NCBI GenBank assembly: GCA_019420305.1
Contig: JAHZHL010000003.1
Coordinates: 1 to 64,000 of the forward strand
Length of the DNA stretch: 64,000 bases
Direction of reading: 5' to 3'
DNA from: Bacillota bacterium
GTDB lineage: Bacteria; Bacillota; Clostridia; Peptostreptococcales; Anaerovoracaceae
This document shows positions 59,919 through 64,000 of the stretch, piece by piece. Position 1 is the stretch's first letter, and the number at the start of each line of letters is the position of its first letter. The translations under genes were made by a program, and so were the position numbers. The notes under the pieces were generated by a model. The model did no database searches. It was not told the DNA's origin and saw only the letters and a program-made list of their open reading frames with translations.

Positions 59919-61628
59919 TCATAATTTTGTGTTTTTTTCAAATTCATTTGCTGTTCCAGCAATTTTAAGATTCACATTATTTAAAACAGACTCCGCAATA
60001 TTATCACAGCAATCCCCAATACGTTCAATATTATGTATTACATCCGTATAAATGACGGTAAATTCCGGAGAGCATACTTTTTCACTAATCCGCTTCATAT
60101 GCTGCTTTCTCAGGAACACTTCCAGATGATTCAGGCGTTCTTCCTGTTCCTTGACTCCTTTTGCTATCTGATAACTTCCTGTTTCTAAAGCTTCTATACT
60201 GTCTCTCATCATCCTCGCCGCATGGTCAAAGCATTCATAAATCTCCGCACACGCAACATCAGAAAACTCATATTTATTTTTGGCCTTTTCTTCCGCGAAA
60301 ATCGCAATGTTCTCACAATAATCCCCTACATGTTCGATATCTGCCGCAACATGCATCAGACCGGACAGCTGCATCGCCTGTTTCTCTGTTACCGTATCCG
60401 TCGCGGAAATTGAGGACAGATAGCTGACAATCTTTTTTTGTAATTCATTTACTGACTCCTCTGTTTCACGAACTTTTTTAGCCTCACTGATCCCGTTTCC
60501 AAGGAATGCTTTTTTCGCGTCAGTCAACATCTGCGAAGCAAATCCAGCGAGCCTTGACAGTTCCTTCATGGCAAGATGGATCGCCGCGAAAGGACGATCC
60601 AGAACATTATAATCCAGATAGACAGGTTCCGAAGGCAGTCGGTCTTCATCCTTTCCATGTATAATTTTCGTTACAATTTTAACCAGTATTCCGATAAACG
60701 GCAGCCACAACAGTGTATTGAACAGATTAAAGCACATGTGCGCGTTGGCAATCTGCCTGGATATCACTTCCACTTCCGGCCCCTTCGGTGAAATAAATTC
60801 AATGAAATTCGCATACAGCGGGATAAACCAGATAAAAATAAACGTTCCGGTGATGTTAAAGATAATATGCGCGGCAGCAGCCCGTTTTGCGTTCAATGTT
60901 CCGCCTATTGATGCCAGCAGTGCCGTAATTGTCGTGCCGATATTGTCTCCGAACAGAATCGGAAGAGCGCCCTGCAGACCGATAATACTGGTCACTCCGT
61001 CCGCAGCCGCAGTAGATGCCAGATTCTGCAGTACCGCGATTGTCGCAGAACTGCTCTGCACGAGTACGGTCATACCGGTTCCAAGAAGTACACCCAGTAC
61101 CGGAATATCCTGCACCTGCATCATCAGATCGATGAAAAACGGCGAACTTGCCAAAGGCTTCATCGCATCTCCCATAATATTGATTCCAACAAAGAGCATT
61201 CCAAACGCGAAAATCGTCTGACCAATATTGGTAACCAGCTCTTTTTTTACAAAGAAATACAAAATGAACCCAACCGCGACAAAAATCCATGCGTAATCTC
61301 CGATTTGAAAGGCGATCAACTGCGCGGTAATTGTCGTGCCGATATTCGCTCCCAGTATGATACTGATCGCCTGAGGCAGCTTCATCAGACCCGCGCTCAC
61401 GAAACCCAGAACCATGACGGTTGTAGCGCTGCTGCTTTGAAGAACCGCAGTACATACCGTCCCCGCGATCACTCCCAGCACCGGGTTCTTTGTAAGAAGT
61501 GCTAAAACTTTCTGCATTTTTTCCCCTGCAGCCTTCTGAAGCCCATCACTCATTAAATTCATGCCGTAAATGAACAGCGCAAGACCTCCCAGCAGGGTAA
61601 TAACCATCTGGAATACATCTGAATTCAT
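59919..61628 (-). CDS. Na/Pi cotransporter family protein with PhoU-like domain
   Basis: The roughly 570-residue protein has two Na_Pi_cotrans repeats carrying the family's QSSSATTVMVLG and QSSSATIAVLQN motifs with eight to nine membrane helices (residues about 1-330), then a C-terminal helical PhoU-like domain (about 345-560). It imports phosphate with Na+. AAAGGAG precedes two adjacent ATG codons (61631 and 61628); I give the second for spacing. It is the first gene of a Pho-type operon with the response regulator, kinase and cation antiporter, and a triple Pho box precedes it. Confidence 0.93.
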   Translation of the reverse strand: MNSDVFQMVITLLGGLALFIYGMNLMSDGLQKAAGEKMQKVLALLTKNPVLGVIAGTVCTAVLQSSSATTVMVLGFVSAGLMKLPQAISIILGANIGTTITAQLIAFQIGDYAWIFVAVGFILYFFVKKELVTNIGQTIFAFGMLFVGINIMGDAMKPLASSPFFIDLMMQVQDIPVLGVLLGTGMTVLVQSSSATIAVLQNLASTAAADGVTSIIGLQGALPILFGDNIGTTITALLASIGGTLNAKRAAAAHIIFNITGTFIFIWFIPLYANFIEFISPKGPEVEVISRQIANAHMCFNLFNTLLWLPFIGILVKIVTKIIHGKDEDRLPSEPVYLDYNVLDRPFAAIHLAMKELSRLAGFASQMLTDAKKAFLGNGISEAKKVRETEESVNELQKKIVSYLSSISATDTVTEKQAMQLSGLMHVAADIEHVGDYCENIAIFAEEKAKNKYEFSDVACAEIYECFDHAARMMRDSIEALETGSYQIAKGVKEQEERLNHLEVFLRKQHMKRISEKVCSPEFTVIYTDVIHNIERIGDCCDNIAESVLNNVNLKIAGTANEFEKNTKL

Positions 61629-61665
61629 CATGCTTCTCCTTTTTTTAACATAATTAGACAAGTTT

Positions 61666-61671
61666 ATTATA
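61666..61671 (-). promoter_or_regulatory. -10 box of the Pho operon promoter
   Basis: Minus strand TATAAT, 32 bases downstream of the Pho box, with a poor -35 (TTTTTT at 61694-61689). A weak -35 fits a promoter that depends on an activator. Confidence 0.65.
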
Positions 61672-61702
61672 AGAGTTAAGATTCTGTGAAAAAAGCTCGC
61701 GT

Positions 61703-61734
61703 ATGTTAAGTCCATGTTAAATCCATGTTAAATC
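61703..61734 (-). promoter_or_regulatory. Triple Pho box upstream of the Na/Pi cotransporter operon
   Basis: On the minus strand TTAACA occurs three times with an 11-base period (6 bases plus 5-base spacers; 61709-61704, 61720-61715, 61731-61726). This matches the Bacillus PhoP binding-site consensus of TTAACA-like repeats spaced by about five bases. It lies about 45-72 bases upstream of the expected start of transcription. Binding by the response regulator encoded in the same operon would make it autoregulated. Confidence 0.82.
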
Positions 61735-61740
61735 CACGAC

Positions 61741-61774
61741 AAAAAAGACACTACATCTTATCCGATGCAGTGTC
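61741..61774 (-). terminator. Terminator of the TadZ-like gene
   Basis: A stem of 11 bp with one mismatch (61747-61757 with 61764-61774) reads on the minus strand into CTTTTTTGTCG. It insulates the Pho box from upstream transcription. Confidence 0.82.
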
Positions 61775-61807
61775 CTTCACCGCTTCCGACTTTCAGAAAC
61801 CCGGCAT

Positions 61808-62911
61808 TCAGCTAATCCTATTGTTCAAAACGGACTCTGCCAGTTCTTTTATTCCTTTTGCATAGGCTCTATCTGACGCGATTGACACAGAACCGTTCTG
61901 CCGGTTAAAACTCTCCGGATCATTTGGCAGACTGCAGATTGTCCTGAGAATTTCCCGATGTTCTCCGGTGTTCTCCTCCCCTTCCGCATCATCTATTCCG
62001 ATTTCATGTCGATTAACGATCTTTCCCATTCGCTCCAGGAGATTCTCTCCCTTCAGAAACACCAGATATTCCAGAAACCTCTCTTCTTTATAGCTGCTTT
62101 CATCCGCGTCCGTAATCAAGCAAATGTTATTTGCCATCTCATAGCAGCAAAGTATACTGCCGTCAAGGCCAGTCCCCGCGTCAACCACCAGCATGTCATA
62201 CCGATCGGTATCCATCACCGCACTGATAAAGTACTGCATCTCCTCCGCATTCAGACCTCGCAGCGCGTTTCTCCCGGGAGAAGGCAAAAAAGCGTCCACG
62301 CCATAGGAATCAAAGACTAAAAAGCTTTCAATAAACGGTATCCGCTTTAAATCCTGATCCTGAAACAGATAATACAGATATTCGCTGATACTCCTCCCCT
62401 CGGGAAATTCCTGCATATACTCCAACGTGGACTCCATTTCTTCCAGACTGATATACAGTACCTTCTTCCCGTGAAAGCGCGTCATTTCCTGAGAAAATGC
62501 CATCGCTGCCGAACTGCAGCCCGCTCCGCCCCGCACGGCTCCGAAAACGACCATCTTCACATCTCTACTGCGAATCGGAAGTGCCTTTCTGCCTGTCAGA
62601 AAGCTATAGATAAACAGAAGATCCGCTGCCAGCTGTTTCACATTTCCATACTTATACAGGAAAAACCGCTTCTCTCCATAATCCTGATCCGTCAGAGACG
62701 GTTTTTCCACAAGTCCGATCACCCTTCCTCCAATCTCTGCCCGCTGCCCTGCATCTTTCAAAATAAGGTCAAACCCCGCGAGTTCTTTTTGTGCCGGTTC
62801 ACTTTGATATAAAGTGACCGTAAAATTTTTGTATACATCTACCAGAGAAAGCCCCAATGCTCTGCCGTATTCCCGATCTGCCACAATAACCGCAAGTTTA
62901 ATATTTTCCAT
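61808..62911 (-). CDS. TadZ/CpaE-like localisation ATPase (MinD/ParA family)
   Basis: The 367-residue protein has an N-terminal receiver-like domain without a clear phospho-acceptor Asp (residues about 1-115; KLAVIVADREYGRALGLSL) and a C-terminal MinD-like domain with a deviant P-loop AVRGGAGCSSAAMAF (about 139-153) and the Walker B-like DMLVVDAGTGLDGS. This is the plan of CpaE/TadZ, which positions Tad pili at a cell pole or surface site. It lies about 8 kb from the Tad operon, on the opposite strand. GGGGCGG precedes the ATG at 62911; the frame opens 35 codons earlier inside the preceding gene without support. Confidence 0.82.
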   Translation of the reverse strand: MENIKLAVIVADREYGRALGLSLVDVYKNFTVTLYQSEPAQKELAGFDLILKDAGQRAEIGGRVIGLVEKPSLTDQDYGEKRFFLYKYGNVKQLAADLLFIYSFLTGRKALPIRSRDVKMVVFGAVRGGAGCSSAAMAFSQEMTRFHGKKVLYISLEEMESTLEYMQEFPEGRSISEYLYYLFQDQDLKRIPFIESFLVFDSYGVDAFLPSPGRNALRGLNAEEMQYFISAVMDTDRYDMLVVDAGTGLDGSILCCYEMANNICLITDADESSYKEERFLEYLVFLKGENLLERMGKIVNRHEIGIDDAEGEENTGEHREILRTICSLPNDPESFNRQNGSVSIASDRAYAKGIKELAESVLNNRIS

Positions 62912-62942
62912 TTTACAGCCGCCCCTTTCTTTTCTTTTTTTT

Positions 62943-62971
62943 AAAATAACACAGCTGTAAATATATGTCAA
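62943..62971 (-). promoter_or_regulatory. Promoter of the TadZ-like gene
   Basis: Minus strand TTGACA (62971-62966) and TATTTT (62948-62943) are 17 bases apart. The -35 overlaps the tepA stop, so this gene can be expressed apart from tepA. Confidence 0.65.
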
Positions 62972-63684
62972 CCATTTTTTTCCATTCTTTCTTTGAACAT
63001 TCCCCTCAGTTTCCACAGAGCCTGGCTTAATCCCCCGACTTCGTCAATGATGCCGATTTCCACAGCTTCATGCCCGAACAGGATCGTCCCTACATCATTC
63101 GGCATATTATCCGTCCGGTTCATCAGCCTGGTAATCGTTTCTCTGTCTGCTTTTGAATGCGTTTCAATAAATTGAATGACCCGGTCCTGCGTCTTCCTCA
63201 GATAATCAAAAGTCGTTTCCGCCGTTATAACAAGCCCGTTTGTACGGATCGGGTGAAGCGTCATGGTCGCGGTCTGGGCAATAAAAGAATAGTCTGTTGA
63301 AGTGGCCAGAGGAATTCCGATGCTGTGTCCCCCTCCCAGAACCAGTGATACAGTCGGTTTCGACAACGTTGCAATCATTTCCGACAGAGCCAGCCCCGCC
63401 TCCACATCGCCTCCGACCGTATTGAGAATCACCAGAAGCCCCTTCAGCTTCGGATTTTCTTCCACTGCCACAAGCTGCGGGATCAGATGCTCATATTTTG
63501 TCGCTTTATTATCTGCGGGCAGAACCATGTGTCCTTCGATGCTTCCGATGATATTAACATACTGAATATCGCTTTCGAAATCGGTTCCCACAGACAGAAG
63601 CCCCAATTCCTTTATCAGGTCTTTGCTCTTGTCCTCTTCAGAAGGAAGGCTCTTTTCTTCGTCTATTTCCCTGCTTCTATTCAT
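62968..63684 (-). CDS. tepA: ClpP-like serine protease, TepA type
   Basis: The 238-residue cytosolic protein is a ClpP-fold protease. The motif ILNTVGGDVEAGLAL lines the substrate cleft, the catalytic Ser is Ser121 in LVLGGGHSIGIPLA, and the His is probably His144 in ATMTLHPIRTNG. Bacillus TepA (YmfB) is the closest named relative; it was linked to protein export and degrades small acid-soluble spore proteins. In Bacillus it lies close to other late sporulation genes, and here it is divergent from a ymxH-type gene. The N-terminal 35 residues are charged and poorly conserved. Confidence 0.88.
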   Translation of the reverse strand: MNRSREIDEEKSLPSEEDKSKDLIKELGLLSVGTDFESDIQYVNIIGSIEGHMVLPADNKATKYEHLIPQLVAVEENPKLKGLLVILNTVGGDVEAGLALSEMIATLSKPTVSLVLGGGHSIGIPLATSTDYSFIAQTATMTLHPIRTNGLVITAETTFDYLRKTQDRVIQFIETHSKADRETITRLMNRTDNMPNDVGTILFGHEAVEIGIIDEVGGLSQALWKLRGMFKERMEKNG

Positions 63685-63742
63685 AATCCGCTCCTTTTTT
63701 TAATATAATCTGGTAATAGTATTTACCTATCAGGAGGTCATT

Positions 63743-63985
63743 ATGCGATTAAGTGAAATCGGCAGCAAAGAAATTGTTGACTTGTCAAAGGGCTGCAGTC
63801 ACGGTCAGCTCTGGGACACGGAAATGCTCTTCGAACGGAAAGATGGAACCATCAAGGCGGTTCTAATTCCCGGGTACCACAGCAAGGGTCCGTTCAAACA
63901 CTCTTCCGAGGAGTGGATACAGCTTCCCTGGAGCAATATCGTAAAAATAGGGGAAGACATGATCATCTTTAAATCGGAAGATTAG
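63743..63985 (+). CDS. ymxH: YlmC/YmxH-family sporulation protein (PRC-barrel)
   Basis: The 80-residue protein matches the YlmC/YmxH family: MRLSEIGSKEIVDLSKG, then LWDTEMLFERKDGTIKAVLIP and a C-terminal IQLPWSNIVKIGEDMII. The fold is a PRC-like beta-barrel. Members are conserved in spore formers and lie near dipicolinate synthase or tepA genes, but their exact role is not established. AGGAGG precedes the ATG. The gene ends 15 bases before the window edge, so its downstream partners are not visible. Confidence 0.9.
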   Translation: MRLSEIGSKEIVDLSKGCSHGQLWDTEMLFERKDGTIKAVLIPGYHSKGPFKHSSEEWIQLPWSNIVKIGEDMIIFKSED

Positions 63986-64000
63986 TGTTCCTGCTCCCTG

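Noticed and set aside
62912..63016. N-terminal extension of the TadZ-like protein by 35 codons
   Set aside because: It would begin inside tepA without an RBS; GGGGCGG and the family start point to 62911.
1..64000. CRISPR arrays, insertion sequences, prophage genes, rRNA or tRNA genes
   Set aside because: I looked for regular spaced repeats, transposase motifs, phage structural genes and cloverleaf patterns and found none.

Overview
The window reads as one contiguous stretch of chromosome from an anaerobic, endospore-lineage Firmicute (class Clostridia). Evidence: the purR-spoVG / glmU-prs-pth-mfd neighbourhood known from Bacillus and Clostridia, an ispH-rpsA gene fusion typical of Clostridia, a SCIFF ranthipeptide locus, a Gram-positive-type Tad locus, a YlmC/YmxH-type sporulation protein next to a TepA-type ClpP homologue, and strong AGGAGG-like ribosome binding sites. 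An Anaerovoracaceae-like relative is possible, but that is a guess from gene content. I see no rRNA, tRNA, CRISPR array, insertion sequence or phage gene, and no gene-free stretch longer than 300 bases.

Layout. 1-8.6 kb: a minus-strand housekeeping operon murC - glmU acetyltransferase-domain gene - prs - pth - mfd, divergent from purR and spoVG. 8.7-14.8 kb: a four-gene minus-strand catabolic operon (two YtcJ-type amidohydrolases, an OFA-type and a GPH-type transporter), divergent from a GAF-LuxR regulator with two palindromes between them. 15.7-19.0 kb: a putative GME-fold protein, the SCIFF precursor, its radical SAM maturase and a LysO-type lysine exporter. 19.1-27.7 kb: recQ, a PHP-domain protein, a metallo-beta-lactamase-fold protein and a tandem pair of fused ATPase-permease ABC proteins. 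27.8-34.1 kb: a peptidase/amidase and Na+-symporter island with two near-perfect sigma-54 promoters and its own sigma-54 activator gene. 34.1-37.4 kb: ruvC-ruvA-ruvB-queA. 37.5-39.6 kb: argR-recN. 39.6-44.1 kb: aroK, the ispH-rpsA fusion, rarA and a SPOR-domain protein. 44.2-47.3 kb: an amino-acid permease and a saccharopine-dehydrogenase-like enzyme. 47.5-53.6 kb: an eight-gene Tad pilus operon. 53.7-55.8 kb: a PII-like protein with a DUF1538 membrane protein. 55.9-61.7 kb: a Pho-type operon (Na/Pi cotransporter, response regulator, histidine kinase, cation:proton antiporter) behind a triple Pho box. 61.8-64.0 kb: a TadZ/CpaE-like ATPase, TepA and YmxH.

How it fits together. Several blocks carry their own control logic: the sigma-54 activator at 32.6-34.1 kb very likely drives the two promoters just downstream of it, the PhoP-like regulator probably autoregulates through the Pho box, and the LuxR regulator probably acts on the divergent amidohydrolase operon. 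The most unusual items are the SCIFF peptide, in which both residues known to be cross-linked in characterised homologues (Cys32 and Thr37) are serine; the Tad pseudopilin carrying a duplicated Ada-like zinc-binding motif; the Flp pilin with Gln at the +5 Glu position; the glmU-position gene reduced to its acetyltransferase half; and the cation antiporter embedded in a Pho operon.
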